Shown here in pieces: positions 23,901 to 34,760 of a stretch of DNA of 64,000 nucleotides. Positions within the stretch are counted from its first letter, which is position 1; each line of letters starts with the position of its first letter. The position numbers and the translations under genes were made by a program. The notes beneath the pieces were generated by a model. The model was not told where the DNA came from. It worked only from the letters and a program-made list of their open reading frames with translations, and made no database searches. Source of the DNA: Bacteroidia bacterium (GTDB lineage Bacteria > Bacteroidota > Bacteroidia > M30B66); NCBI GenBank assembly GCA_018401705.1, contig JAGYKL010000015.1, positions 1 through 64,000 on the forward strand. The letters run 5' to 3'.

Positions 23901-26900
23901 ACTGCTTAATGAAAGATTTCCGGAGGGTTTTATTACCATCACTTAATTGGATCAAATACAAGCCTGATTTAAGCCTTGATGTTTCAATTGAGAAATTATC
24001 GCCTTGCCTCACCCCTGCTTCACATTTTCTGCCACTTGCATCCCAAATGATGTAATTCCTAGTTTCATACTCAAACCCTGCCGACCTAATATTTAATGCA
24101 TCTTTTGCCGGCACTGGGTACAAATCCACCGACGGTGAATTAACATTTATTACCTGAGTAACTAATCCGTCAACATTAATTCGAATATTATCAAGATAAA
24201 TCGGCTGGCCATAAGCTCCTCTGTTCTCAAAGGCAATAAGAAAATCAGTTGATGTTGCACTAATACCAAAGACTTCTGAGGTGTCAGTTCTCCATTGGTC
24301 ACTTTAGTAGATTCCCAGTATCCGAATGAAAAATCAGAGCCGTTGATAAACTGCGCCCCTTAAATAAAGAAGCTCTAGTGTTTCCCGCAATCGTAAGAAA
24401 ATATAGACAGCCAAGCTGTCGGAATAATTCGAAGCATACCTGGCGTAAGCCACATCAAAAAGCAGTTCTATAGACTGTCCTGCCTGAACGCCTTCTATAG
24501 GCCGAGTGAGCAACAAGTCTCTCTTACCTTGCACATCGTTATAATAATTATCAAAATAAACACAATATACACCATCACCAAAAGCGCTAAAATCATCACT
24601 AACACGCCAGTTAACACCGTCATTTCCATCATCTTTCAATTTCCAGCCTTGATCAAAATTTCCTGCTTCAAAATTCTCAGCTAAAGGATAGGCAGCAGCT
24701 TCCAGATTACTTATAAATGCTGATTTCACAATTGTATCACTCACTCCATTCTGACTAACAACCAAAGTGACCGAATAAACCCCAGGATTATCAAAGCTTA
24801 CTCTTGGAGCTTTTGCGGTTGATGTAGCAGGACTGCCTCCTTCGAAAGTCCATAATAATGTAGCACTTGAATCGCACACAGAGTGATTAACAAACCATAA
24901 TGTATCGCCGGGACAAGTAAATGTTCTAAAATCTGAAGAAAAATCAGCAATTAATGCTGAAGTTTCTTCTAAATCATGTTCCCAAACCCCAATATTCCAC
25001 ATGCCAAGACGCAATTTATTCTTTGGGTAAAAAGGCATTATTCTCAAGGGATAAGATGCAGATGGCACATTTTCACCAACAGTAACCCAATCGTTCATTG
25101 CTGCATTTCGGTAATGTACAGGTCCCCTTCTAGATGCAATATATACGCCTGAATTAGTGCCAGCCTGATGCCCAATTGCCTTGATGCTAAGTCCATTTAA
25201 CTCAGGAGTAGTTATGTTTTGCCAGTTCGCTCCACCATCAGAGGTTTTATATACTTTATTACCATTAGTGCCAGCTGTATAGGCAATCCAAAATTCATTT
25301 TCATTTTCATAGCTTAAACTAAAATAAAGCTCACGTCTGTTCTGAGGCAATGTTAATGCAGAAAATGACACCCCGCCATCTATTGATTTATACAATTGAG
25401 TGATAGAATTCTCAAGCACCTGAACTATAAAGATTTGCGGGTTGGCATGGCTTTGTTCAATCCATAAAACTCTATTGTCAGTACTTCCAAATTCATATAA
25501 CTGTGCAAATGATGAACCGCCGTTAGTGCTTATGTTGAGTTTATTTCCGCTTCCCATGTAGGCGATATTCCAGTAATCCCAATCAAATAAAATTCGTGAA
25601 CTGTTATTATCGAAATAACTTTCATTTGGAAATTGCGCTACCGAAAAGTTAGTAACGAAATCCTGCTGATTCAATGGTAATACACGTCCTCCAATGTCTG
25701 AAAAGAAAGTTTTTCTTTCAGGGCTGTAATTCACATATCCTGTGGCGTTTTCCCCTCCACCTAAAGCAAGAAAACTACCCGGACCATAAGTATCGAAATA
25801 AGCACCATTGCCATTATGATAGCGACCTCCAACAATAATATCATCATTCCAGCCAAAATCCATTCCCCAGAAATTCACAGCTCCGATTCCTCTATTGAGA
25901 GCAATGTGAGATTGGCACCAGTCCGTGCTTAAATTCAATCCTCCATCACTACTAAACCAAAACTCTTCAGTTGTTTCAGAAGTTTTATGTACGCGAAATT
26001 CCTGCAAGTCAACATGCATCAGCGGTAAACCACCAATATAACCTCCTACCGGAAGGTAGCTAGCACCACCATCCTCACTTCGCCATAAATTCAATCCTCC
26101 GATTAGGAGCCTGTTCTCATCTAGTTGACTACAAGCAAAAGCGGTATTATAATAAATCTGATTATATGTGCTTGAAGCACCATCAAAATCCATAAGATTT
26201 GGATGAGTATCTTGATCATAAGGCATTCCCTGAAGCACATGAGGAAATGACCAATTTTCTCCATTATCAACACTGCTGTATACGCCAATTGTGCCGCGCA
26301 GTTGTAAAATGGCATCTGATTGACTTGTACCAACAAGCAAAACATAAACTTTATCAGGATTTGCTTCTGTCAAAGCTATACGACCTCCCCTACTCGTTAT
26401 TTTACCATCAACTTCAGGCGGAACAGAAAACCAACCATTTAATCTTGCTGTAAAACTTAGTCCTCCATCTGTTGATTTATAAACCTCGGCAATTTGCCGA
26501 GTAGAATTATACCGGAGAGCATATAACACATCAGGGTTGTCAAGTTTAAACTCAACCGACATGCTCTCTCCACTAAAAACCTGAGTCCAGTTTTGTCCGT
26601 TATCGGTGCTTCTGTAAAGTCCCAAATTGGTTGCTGCAAAAACTATTTGAGAATTTTCAGGATGGAAATGGAATTGCCAAACAGATATATTTAAGTTTTG
26701 AAAAGTCTGATCTCCGCATACATTCCAAGTTTCGCCTCCGTTAGTAGTTCTCCAGATTTCATTTGCACTGCTAAATAAGGCAATGTCTTCATTAAAAGGA
26801 TCCAGCCTACGGCGGAAACACACTCAACAGTTAAACCTTGGTTACATGGCACCACCTCCCTCTGCTTTATCAACAGTTTTATAAACCTCAAGCCGTTTCA

Positions 26901-27402
26901 GTATGCAGTACATCACATTTGGATTTTTGCTTCATGTATCTATCAACTGTATACATATTTTTCTGAATGTCTTGGGAATAGTAGGCACTCCTTGTGAGTT
27001 ATCATTGTATCTGGCATTTATGTGGATTTTAGGGCCCAAATAATCCCAATCTCCTGCAGACCGAGCAACTGCATGCGAAGCCTGTGGAGAATTGGCCAAA
27101 CGTTCTTCTAAGCTTGGGTAATTGATAAAGCCAGTTTCATCAGTGTAGGGAGTTACGTAGCGTCTCCATCTTTTATAGTAACGAGAATAAACATCATGCT
27201 TAAAAGGTTTACCTGAGTAGTACTTTTGGAAAGCAACATCCACTTCAAATACATTTGGATTGTCTGCATACATGAGTTTCACCCAATGGGGTAATTGGGG
27301 GTCATTTTCATTTATTTTAGGTTCATAGTACTGAGCTAAACTACTATTTGCGAAAACCAACAGCAAAGCAAATATTACTGTCTTTATTAAATTCTTTATC
27401 AT
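23899..27402 (-). CDS. secreted BNR/sortilin-like repeat protein with PKD domain and T9SS type A C-terminal domain, two frameshifts
   Basis: Signal peptide MIKNLIKTVIFALLLVFANSSLAQ; repeated KSTDGGxSF / TSDGGANW units; PKD FEGGSPATSTAKAPRVSFDNPGVYSVTLVV; C-term DLYPVPAKDALNI...GLYLIQLSDGNKTLRKSFIKQ; breaks near 24130-24334 and 26823-26932. Confidence 0.8.
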
Positions 27403-27471
27403 TCTCCAAATATAAGATCTTCAAGTCAAAGCAACAATGAAGGTGTTTTGCTACTTTGCACAAGTTAAATA

Positions 27472-28173
27472 TTGGTGAAGTTGAAAGTTTACTTATCTAT
27501 TTTGATTGCGATAATTGCACCTACTTTCGAGGGATTTGCTCAGCTTGGCTCTTGGAATATTCTTCATGTGAAAGCTTCAATAGATTCTCTTTGGCAAGTG
27601 CTTGCAGAAGGACAAATACGGAGTTTAGATTATTATAATGAATTCCACTATTATGAGTACAAAGGAGCTGTAACCTATTCTGTGGCTGAAGACCGAAAAT
27701 TAACCGCGGGTTTAGGCAGCTACAGGACATTTCTTCCCGACGGAAATTTCAGAACTCCTGCTGCTGTAAAAGAAATAAGATCATGGATTGAACTTTCATT
27801 AAATGATCCTGGTAAAGCTATAACCTTGGATCATCGTTACAGAATAGAACAACGATACACCAATCTTGGATTCAGAAATAGATTCAGGTATCGCTTTGGG
27901 GCGGTATTTCCGTTGAATAAGTCGGGCAATTTATTTTTGGCCGCCTGGGGTGAATTATTTTTCACAAACAGGGCTCCATACTTTGAAAGAATTAGAACTT
28001 ATGCGGGCCCCGGATTTAGATTTGACAAACTAACTTATCAAATCGGATTTTTAAATCAATTTGATTACAAAATAAATGACGAAACGGGTAGAAATTTCTT
28101 CCTGTTATCAATTAGATATAACTTGAACAAAAAGTCATTCAGAAACAAGTCTGTTCCTTTTCAAGAAGGTTGA
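27472..28173 (+). CDS. DUF2490-like outer-membrane protein
   Basis: Signal peptide; DHRYRIEQRYTNLGFRNRFRYRFGAVFPLN; beta-barrel-like C-term. Confidence 0.7.
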   Translation: MVKLKVYLSILIAIIAPTFEGFAQLGSWNILHVKASIDSLWQVLAEGQIRSLDYYNEFHYYEYKGAVTYSVAEDRKLTAGLGSYRTFLPDGNFRTPAAVKEIRSWIELSLNDPGKAITLDHRYRIEQRYTNLGFRNRFRYRFGAVFPLNKSGNLFLAAWGELFFTNRAPYFERIRTYAGPGFRFDKLTYQIGFLNQFDYKINDETGRNFFLLSIRYNLNKKSFRNKSVPFQEG

Positions 28174-28230
28174 TCATTTAAATTAATTCAACAATTAAGT
28201 GGTTTTACACAAATCAAATAAAACATTTAC

Positions 28231-29064
28231 ATGAACAAAAGAAGAAACTGGTTCATAACTGGAATTTCAAGTGGGCTAGGAAAGGCTATAACTGAAGCAG
28301 CTATAAAATCAGGTGATTTTGTGATTGGTACATTCAGAAATCAAAATCAGGTAGATATATTTAATGCTGAACATGAGGGCAAAGCCTTTTCGGTCAGGCT
28401 CGACGTCACTAACAAGGAAGAAATTCATTCTGCATTTGAATTAATTAAATCGAAGTTTAATCATATAGACATCTTAGTTAATAATGCTGGCTCAGGTTTC
28501 GCAGGAGCTATTGAAGAAACCTCTGATTATGAGGCAAGAAGAATATTTGATATAAATTTTTTTGGAGTTTTAGACATAACTAGGAAATTTCTTCCAATGA
28601 TGAGAAAGCAAAAATCAGGACATATTATTCAAATTTCTTCACAAGCTGGAATAAAGGCAACTGCAGGTTTCGGAATTTATAATGCCAGCAAATTTGCACT
28701 TGAAGGATTTAGCGAAGCTCTTGCTCAAGAATTGTCTCCTCTAGGTATTAAAGTAAGTATTATTGAACCTGGCCCTTATAGAACTTCGTTTGCAGGAACA
28801 AGTTTCGGCCTTGCAGAAAAAGTCATTGAAGAATACAACCAAACATCAGGTGTATTCAAAAAAGGAATTAAAAGCATTGATGGAAAACAGGAAGGAGATC
28901 CTTTAAAAGCAGCAGAAGCTATTATTGAATTGATTAATTCGGGTAAAATCAATTTGAGATTACCTTTAGGGAAAATTGCAGTTAAGTCAATAAGTGCTAA
29001 AATCGAGAGTCTGCAAAATGACTTAGAAAGCAACAAAGAAATTGCAGAGAAAGCCGTTTATTAA
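28231..29064 (+). CDS. SDR family oxidoreductase
   Basis: WFITGISSGLGKAI, DILVNNAGSGFAGAIEE, YNASKFALEGFSEAL. Confidence 0.9.
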   Translation: MNKRRNWFITGISSGLGKAITEAAIKSGDFVIGTFRNQNQVDIFNAEHEGKAFSVRLDVTNKEEIHSAFELIKSKFNHIDILVNNAGSGFAGAIEETSDYEARRIFDINFFGVLDITRKFLPMMRKQKSGHIIQISSQAGIKATAGFGIYNASKFALEGFSEALAQELSPLGIKVSIIEPGPYRTSFAGTSFGLAEKVIEEYNQTSGVFKKGIKSIDGKQEGDPLKAAEAIIELINSGKINLRLPLGKIAVKSISAKIESLQNDLESNKEIAEKAVY

Positions 29065-29074
29065 TTTTTGCCCA

Positions 29075-29107
29075 TAAAAAAACCCCGAAAAATTCGGGGT
29101 TTCTTTT
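29075..29107 (+). terminator. intrinsic terminator
   Basis: AAACCCCGAA-aaa-TTCGGGGTTT stem followed by a T-rich tract. Confidence 0.85.
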
Positions 29108-29126
29108 GGGGAACATATATAGGCGG

Positions 29127-29957
29127 TCATTGACCGAAAAGATACCTGTTTAATTCATCGACACTTGAGCTGAAGGTAAATGCGCTATTTACTGTAAAAT
29201 AATTCTGAGGATCTAAAACTCTATTATAACCTAAACGGGCAATTTCAACTTTACTATCTTCAAAAGTCATTTGAGTCATCATTTGTCTTATTTGCTCTGA
29301 AGTAAACCAATTAGACCCTAGCACTTGTCTTGCGAGTGTTAATTTGGTTGATTCAAAACTCTGAGAACTTAGCTGATTAAGAAATTGTCCAAAAGCGCCT
29401 TGATTCATCGGAAATGCTGAATTAAGAGGGCTATTGTTTACTTGTTGTGGATTAACTGGATATATCTGTGTTGGAGGAGCCGGTAAAAAAGGATCAGTGT
29501 AAACCATATGCTGAATTGGATTGCCAAATTGATCGAAGTATTGAACTTGCTGTTGTATTTGATTTCCAAACTGGTCAACATATATTAAATTCTGCTGAGG
29601 AGCTACTGGGTTGCCAAACTGGTCAACATAAACAACATTTTGTTGAGGAGCTACAGGGTTTCCAAACTGGTCAACATAAACGACATTCTGTTGAGGAGCT
29701 ATAGGATTGCCAAACTGATCTACATAATTAACCATTGGCTGTTGTTGAACTTGTATAAAGGAATTAGAAATAGGGTCCCAAACCATGTTTGGGGATTGAA
29801 TATTGGGACTAAAAGGATTCCAAGCATTGAATTGCATTTGAAAGCCTGGTGCTTGTTGCTGATAAGTTGTTGTAGTAGTTTGTTGTTGAACCACAACTTG
29901 AGAACTAGCCTGAAGATAAAACATCATCATTGCTAAAGAGAGGATACTAGGTTTCAT
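29127..29957 (-). CDS. DUF4476 protein with Gln-rich tandem-repeat N-terminal region
   Basis: C-term DUF4476-like (FLNQLSSQSFESTKLTLARQVLGSNWFTSEQIRQMM...); repeated VDQFGNPVAPQQNVVY. Confidence 0.75.
   Translation of the reverse strand: MKPSILSLAMMMFYLQASSQVVVQQQTTTTTYQQQAPGFQMQFNAWNPFSPNIQSPNMVWDPISNSFIQVQQQPMVNYVDQFGNPIAPQQNVVYVDQFGNPVAPQQNVVYVDQFGNPVAPQQNLIYVDQFGNQIQQQVQYFDQFGNPIQHMVYTDPFLPAPPTQIYPVNPQQVNNSPLNSAFPMNQGAFGQFLNQLSSQSFESTKLTLARQVLGSNWFTSEQIRQMMTQMTFEDSKVEIARLGYNRVLDPQNYFTVNSAFTFSSSVDELNRYLFGQ
29505..29735 (-). repeat. coding tandem repeat, 48-nt (16-aa) unit, about 5 copies, last ones diverged
   Basis: VDQFGNPIAPQQNVVY / VDQFGNPVAPQQNVVY / VDQFGNPVAPQQNLIY / VDQFGNQIQQQVQY / FDQFGNPIQHMVY. 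Confidence 0.85.
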
Positions 29958-30090
29958 AGGCTTAGAATTTTTTCAACTTTATTCAAAGAGTATGCCAAGC
30001 TTGAAAAGTTAAAAAGCTATTTAAGGACTTATGCAATAATCTATTTTATGGGCGTTAATTTCCTGTATTTTTGAATTTATTTTTATCGGG

Positions 30091-31053
30091 ATGCTCAAAT
30101 TAAACAAGTCAGTATTAATAATAGCTGCTCTGCTCTTTATAGGATTAGCAAAAACCTCTTTGGCTCAGGATCCTTGGTTCAGTCAACCATTTTCAACAGC
30201 AATGTATCAGAACCCTGCACTAACAGGGTTTGCAGATTATTCAAGAATTCAAGCAGGACAAAGGGCTCAAGGAATTGGCTCAGCTGGCTCATTCTTAACA
30301 AGTTATTTAGGTGTGGATATAAATTCAAAGAACAATCGATGGGGCTTTGGATTAAGCACAATGTATGATCTTGCTGGTGAAACACTATCATCTTTCTCTC
30401 AAGATTTCAACTTAGCCTATAGAATTAAGTTTACAGAAAATGCTGCTTTAAGAATTGGTTTAGGAATAGGCTTCCGCAGCAGGATGATAAACATAGATAA
30501 ATTAACATTTGGTGATCAGATAGATTCTCGTTACGGGTTTATTTATGCTAGTAATGAACCATTTCCAGCAAGCTCTATAAATTTTATAAATTTTAACACT
30601 GGTTTATTCTTTCATAATCGAATACTATTTGCAGGATACACAGCTCACAATTGGAACGAACCCGACCAAAGTTTTTTTCAGACATTCGAATCTAGATTAC
30701 CTATAAGACATAGTTTTCAATTTGGAATAAATGCATTTAACTCTGACAACTCAAAATTTAGCATTAAGCCATCAGCTCAATATAGGGTACAACAAAATTT
30801 CTCAAGTTTAATTTTGGGAAGTGCTTTTCATTATAAAGCGATTTCTTTTGGCCTCTATTCTAACTTTGAAGAATACTTTGGAAGCTCTATAGGCTTAATC
30901 AAAAAGAGATTTCAAATACGCTATAGTTATGACTTTTTTACTTCAAGACTTACCGGTAATTACTCAGGTGCGCACGAAATCACATTTGGACTTCAACTAG
31001 GAAAAGGAAAAGAAAATCGAGTTGAAAATAAGTGGTTAGAGCCATTGTTCTAA
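30091..31053 (+). CDS. PorP/SprF-family type IX secretion-associated membrane protein
   Basis: LAQDPWFSQPFSTAMYQNPALTGFADYSRIQAGQRAQ; classic PorP/SprF N-terminal signature. Confidence 0.88.
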   Translation: MLKLNKSVLIIAALLFIGLAKTSLAQDPWFSQPFSTAMYQNPALTGFADYSRIQAGQRAQGIGSAGSFLTSYLGVDINSKNNRWGFGLSTMYDLAGETLSSFSQDFNLAYRIKFTENAALRIGLGIGFRSRMINIDKLTFGDQIDSRYGFIYASNEPFPASSINFINFNTGLFFHNRILFAGYTAHNWNEPDQSFFQTFESRLPIRHSFQFGINAFNSDNSKFSIKPSAQYRVQQNFSSLILGSAFHYKAISFGLYSNFEEYFGSSIGLIKKRFQIRYSYDFFTSRLTGNYSGAHEITFGLQLGKGKENRVENKWLEPLF

Positions 31054-31145
31054 TTTCATATTTAATAAATTAAATAATCACTTGCACTGAAAGCGGCAAG
31101 TTCAAATCATTTATTCTTAAATAAAAACCAATAAATTAACCTTCG

Positions 31146-32021
31146 ATGAATCCATTTTCGACAACATATAAAAATGATATTTCAGACCAGGTATTGGTCA
31201 AAGAGATTCTTGATGGAAATAAGAAATCTTTAAATGGATTAATTCTCAGGCATCAACCATTTATATATAACATTGCTTGGAAAATGTTGGGAGATCCTGT
31301 TAAGGCTGAGGATTTAACCCAAGAGGCTTTGCTTAAAATTATTTCCAACTTAAATTCATTCCAAGGCAAAAGCTCGTTCCGAACATGGGCTTATAGAATT
31401 GTTCGAAATCATTTCTTAAACGATCAGAAAAAACCAAGTAATTTATTTGCCTCAAATTTTGAAGAATTGGGACTTCTGCTTGATAGTAGCGAGAGTATTG
31501 ATTTGAGTGAAGAAGAACAAGAGAATAAAAAGGAAGAGATTCGAGAAGTTAGATTGCAGTGCCTATCGGGCATGCTACTATGTCTCTCAAAAGAACAAAG
31601 ACTCATTTATTTAATTGGGGATATTTTTGGCGCTGATCATACAATTGGCTCAGAAATTATGGAAATATCAAAAGATAATTACAGAAAGAAGCTAAGCAAT
31701 GCTCGAAAGGATTTACATAATTTCATGCTCAACAAATGTGGTTTGGTTAATAAAGCAAACCCATGCAGGTGTAATAAAAAGGTGACTGTAGCTCTTGAAA
31801 CAGGAATGATAGATGCTAGGAATCTCTTGTTCAATAGAAAAGAGTTCAGCACATTTAAGGCTGCCTTAGAGCCTGATGCTAATTATTTAGTTGATGAATC
31901 TGAAGATATTTATTCAGAATTACATCGAGATCACAGCTTCAAAACGCAGTACGATAAAAAGAATTTCTTAGAAATAATTCTTGAAAGTCCCAATTGGCGT
32001 GACCGATTGAATCTTAATTAA
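31146..32021 (+). CDS. sigma-70 family (ECF-like) RNA polymerase sigma factor with C-terminal extension
   Basis: HQPFIYNIAWKMLGDPVKAEDLTQEALLKIISNLNSFQGKSSFRTWAYRIVRNHFLN; C-terminal CGLVNKANPCRCNKK. Confidence 0.88.
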   Translation: MNPFSTTYKNDISDQVLVKEILDGNKKSLNGLILRHQPFIYNIAWKMLGDPVKAEDLTQEALLKIISNLNSFQGKSSFRTWAYRIVRNHFLNDQKKPSNLFASNFEELGLLLDSSESIDLSEEEQENKKEEIREVRLQCLSGMLLCLSKEQRLIYLIGDIFGADHTIGSEIMEISKDNYRKKLSNARKDLHNFMLNKCGLVNKANPCRCNKKVTVALETGMIDARNLLFNRKEFSTFKAALEPDANYLVDESEDIYSELHRDHSFKTQYDKKNFLEIILESPNWRDRLNLN

Positions 32022-32052
32022 GTTTTTTTTTCAAAAAAGTCTTCACACATTC

Positions 32053-32087
32053 AAAAACCTCTTGTCTAAATAGGCAAAGAGGTTTTT
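32053..32087 (+). terminator. intrinsic terminator-like hairpin ending at the next start codon
   Basis: AAAAACCTCTTGTCTA-aa-TAGGCAAAGAGGTTTTT, near-perfect stem then T-run. Confidence 0.75.
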
Positions 32088-32444
32088 ATGCTTTTAACCA
32101 TTCGCGTTGTATTAATTCTGTATGGAATAATTGCCCTTGGAACAGGTTTCTTAGGCATAACTGCTGCTTATGACGCTTCAACAATAACACCTGCTCAAGA
32201 CAATAATCACAGATTTGTTGCTGCAATTTGGGCTTCGATGTCATTAGCGTTTTTCTACACAGCTTGGCAGCCATCAGAAGTTGCACTTTTTCGATTTTTA
32301 ATGATTGCCGTTTTTATTGGAGGCCTAGTTCGGGCTTATGGACTAAGGTATTACCCTCCAAGTGCATTTATGATTTTCGGCATATTCATAGAATTAATAC
32401 CACCAGCACTACTGGTTTTGATGCACATAAAACTATTGAATTAA
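32088..32444 (+). CDS. DUF4345-like small membrane protein
   Basis: 4-TM-like protein; LGTGFLGITAAYDAS...NNHRFVAAIWASMSLAFFYTAWQP. Confidence 0.65.
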   Translation: MLLTIRVVLILYGIIALGTGFLGITAAYDASTITPAQDNNHRFVAAIWASMSLAFFYTAWQPSEVALFRFLMIAVFIGGLVRAYGLRYYPPSAFMIFGIFIELIPPALLVLMHIKLLN

Positions 32445-32468
32445 AGTTCACTCTGAGAAACTATAAAT

Positions 32469-33233
32469 ATGATTAACTCAAAGCAAAATATACTTATTAC
32501 AGGAGGAGGTTCTGGCATCGGGCTTTCACTTGCTCGCAAGTTTTTAGAACATGGTTACACAGTTATTATAACTGGTAGAAGCCTGTCGAAACTTGAGGAA
32601 GCAAAAAAGGAACTGAACCAATTACATATTTTCCAAAGTGATGTAACTGTTGATGAAGATGCAAAGAGTTTGGCAAAACAAATTCATAAAGATTTTGGAG
32701 GCATAGATATTCTTATCAATAATGCAGGAATTATGAATTTCATTGATTCAGGTGATGAAGGCAATGATTTAAAGAAACAATTCAATGAGATAGAAATCAA
32801 CTACCACGCCCCTATTCGAATGTTGCATTATTTCTTACCTCAATTGAAAAAGAGTAAAAATGCAATTTTAATAAACGTTTCATCTGGTTTAGCTTATGTT
32901 ACATTCTCCCAAGCCCCTGTATATTCAGGAACCAAAGCAGCTCTTCATTTTTGGACTCAAGCCATCAGACCTCAACTAAAACAACATAACATTAAAGTAG
33001 TAGAGCTACTTCCCCCTGTTGTTGATACTAAACTTGCTCAGGACGCTAACATGGAAGACGAAAGTCTTAAACCAATGCCGCCCGATAAGATGGCAGAGCT
33101 TTTTTGGAAAGACTTTATTAAAGGCAAGGAAGAAATAACTCCTGGCCTTTCAAAGCAACTTAAATTAATGAGTCGCTTAGCACCAAAATTTATTTTCAAT
33201 CAACTGAACAAACAATCTATTCCTAATAAATAA
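32469..33233 (+). CDS. SDR family oxidoreductase (DltE-like)
   Basis: ILITGGGSGIGLSLARKFL, DILINNAGIMNF, YSGTKAALHFWTQAIRPQL. Confidence 0.9.
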   Translation: MINSKQNILITGGGSGIGLSLARKFLEHGYTVIITGRSLSKLEEAKKELNQLHIFQSDVTVDEDAKSLAKQIHKDFGGIDILINNAGIMNFIDSGDEGNDLKKQFNEIEINYHAPIRMLHYFLPQLKKSKNAILINVSSGLAYVTFSQAPVYSGTKAALHFWTQAIRPQLKQHNIKVVELLPPVVDTKLAQDANMEDESLKPMPPDKMAELFWKDFIKGKEEITPGLSKQLKLMSRLAPKFIFNQLNKQSIPNK

Positions 33234-33237
33234 GACT

Positions 33238-33696
33238 ATGAAAATAAAAGCTACTGCTTTAGCGGTATTTACAATTAGTGGATCTTTTGGCATCTTGCTA
33301 GCAATGGGACTTGGATTTGGAATCTTCTGGAAAACTCTTGATCCATTGACATTCATGCAGGTCTTTTCAGCTGAATTCCCCTACTTCATTGTACCCACTG
33401 TTTTAATGCTACTGCCAGCTTTGGTCTCTACGATAGTTTTGGTCATTAGGTATAAACATCAAAAAGAGATTCGACAACCTTGGATTTATGCAATGGCAGG
33501 AATGATCATTGCTTTTACTATAACAAATATGTACCATTTACCTGTCAATTTAGGTTTTATGGAATTAAAATACACTGCCACTGAAGCAGCAAATAAACTT
33601 AATTTATGGATTATCCTTCATTGGGTTAGAACAGCTGCCGTTCTGATGTCAGCTTTATTTGCTATTAAAGCTATTCAGACTTCAGATAACCATTAA
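33238..33696 (+). CDS. DUF1772-like membrane protein
   Basis: 4 TM segments; NMYHLPVNLGFMELKYTATEAANKLNLWIILHWVRTAAVL. Confidence 0.6.
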   Translation: MKIKATALAVFTISGSFGILLAMGLGFGIFWKTLDPLTFMQVFSAEFPYFIVPTVLMLLPALVSTIVLVIRYKHQKEIRQPWIYAMAGMIIAFTITNMYHLPVNLGFMELKYTATEAANKLNLWIILHWVRTAAVLMSALFAIKAIQTSDNH

Positions 33697-33720
33697 ATCA
33701 ATCAGAGAATATTAAATCCA

Positions 33721-34185
33721 ATGAACATGAAAAAAGCCTTACCCTATATTTCAATTATATCTATTGCTGCTTTCGCAGGAAACATGATAAATATCGGACT
33801 TAGCTACGGCATTCACTGGCAATCTTTAGATCCTTTCGCATTTATGGAATCTTTCAAAGTAGATTTTCCGCTTTTATTAGGACCTACATCTGCCACATTA
33901 ATGCCTGCATTTATTGGAACTCTCGGGTTAGTCTTTGCAAGCAAAGATGATAAATCTGCGAGACGCTTTTGGCTTTATGCTTTTATAGGACTGATGCTTA
34001 TCAATATCCAAACTGTAGCATACCATTTACCTATGAACTTAGATTTTATGGATTTAAAATACACTGCAGAAGAGGCAACAAGCAAGTTACAAGGGTGGAT
34101 ATTCTTTCATTGGATACGAGTGGTTGTAGCCATCGTTGCCGGATCATTTGCAGTTAAGGCCTTTCAAATTTCAAATAATAAGTAA
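33721..34185 (+). CDS. DUF1772-like membrane protein, tandem paralogue
   Basis: VAYHLPMNLDFMDLKYTAEEATSKLQGWIFFHWIRVVVAI, aligned with the preceding ORF. Confidence 0.6.
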   Translation: MNMKKALPYISIISIAAFAGNMINIGLSYGIHWQSLDPFAFMESFKVDFPLLLGPTSATLMPAFIGTLGLVFASKDDKSARRFWLYAFIGLMLINIQTVAYHLPMNLDFMDLKYTAEEATSKLQGWIFFHWIRVVVAIVAGSFAVKAFQISNNK

Positions 34186-34251
34186 CTAAAGCTAATATCA
34201 AACTATTATAGAAACTTTACAATTATCAATATCCAAGCTATAATAGGCTCT

Positions 34252-34694
34252 ATGAGTATTATCCTTGCCTTTAATTGGTGGATTAAACCTCGAATTGCAA
34301 AGCTTTCGATTTATGATGCTCTGCTACCTTTTGTATTTTTAAATACGTTTAGATACCTAGGTTTATCATTTATGGCGAAGGAGCAGTTTTATTCTGGTTT
34401 CCCTGCGATTTTCTAAATACTGTGGGCATTTGGGATATGTCTACAGCGATTCTAGCAGTGATTGCTTCTATTTCATTAAAGACAAAATGGAAGTTTGCAA
34501 TTCCTCTGGTCTGGATATTTAACATCGTTGGGTTTTCTGACTTAATTGTGGCGTTTCCTCAGTTCTTTGGCAATAAACTTTATAATCATGATTTGGGTTT
34601 TATCTGGTTAATGTTTGTTACCTATGGGCTAATGACATTCTTAAGTCATATCTATATTTTCAGTAAGTTGATAAGACACGCGAGAAAGAATTAA
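34252..34694 (+). CDS. hypothetical membrane protein, one frameshift near 34410
   Basis: MSIILAFNWWIKPRIAKLSIYDALLPFVFLNTFRYLGLSFMAKEQFYSGFP | DFLNTVGIWDMSTAILAVIASISLK... Confidence 0.55.
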
Positions 34695-34760
34695 GATACA
34701 AATCAAATAAAATGTGAATCTTTTATTATATTTAAAAATTAAATTTAAATATTGATTCAT

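Noticed and set aside
29500-29740. 48-nt repeats as a CRISPR array
   Set aside because: Contiguous coding repeats without unique spacers, in frame within a DUF4476 gene.
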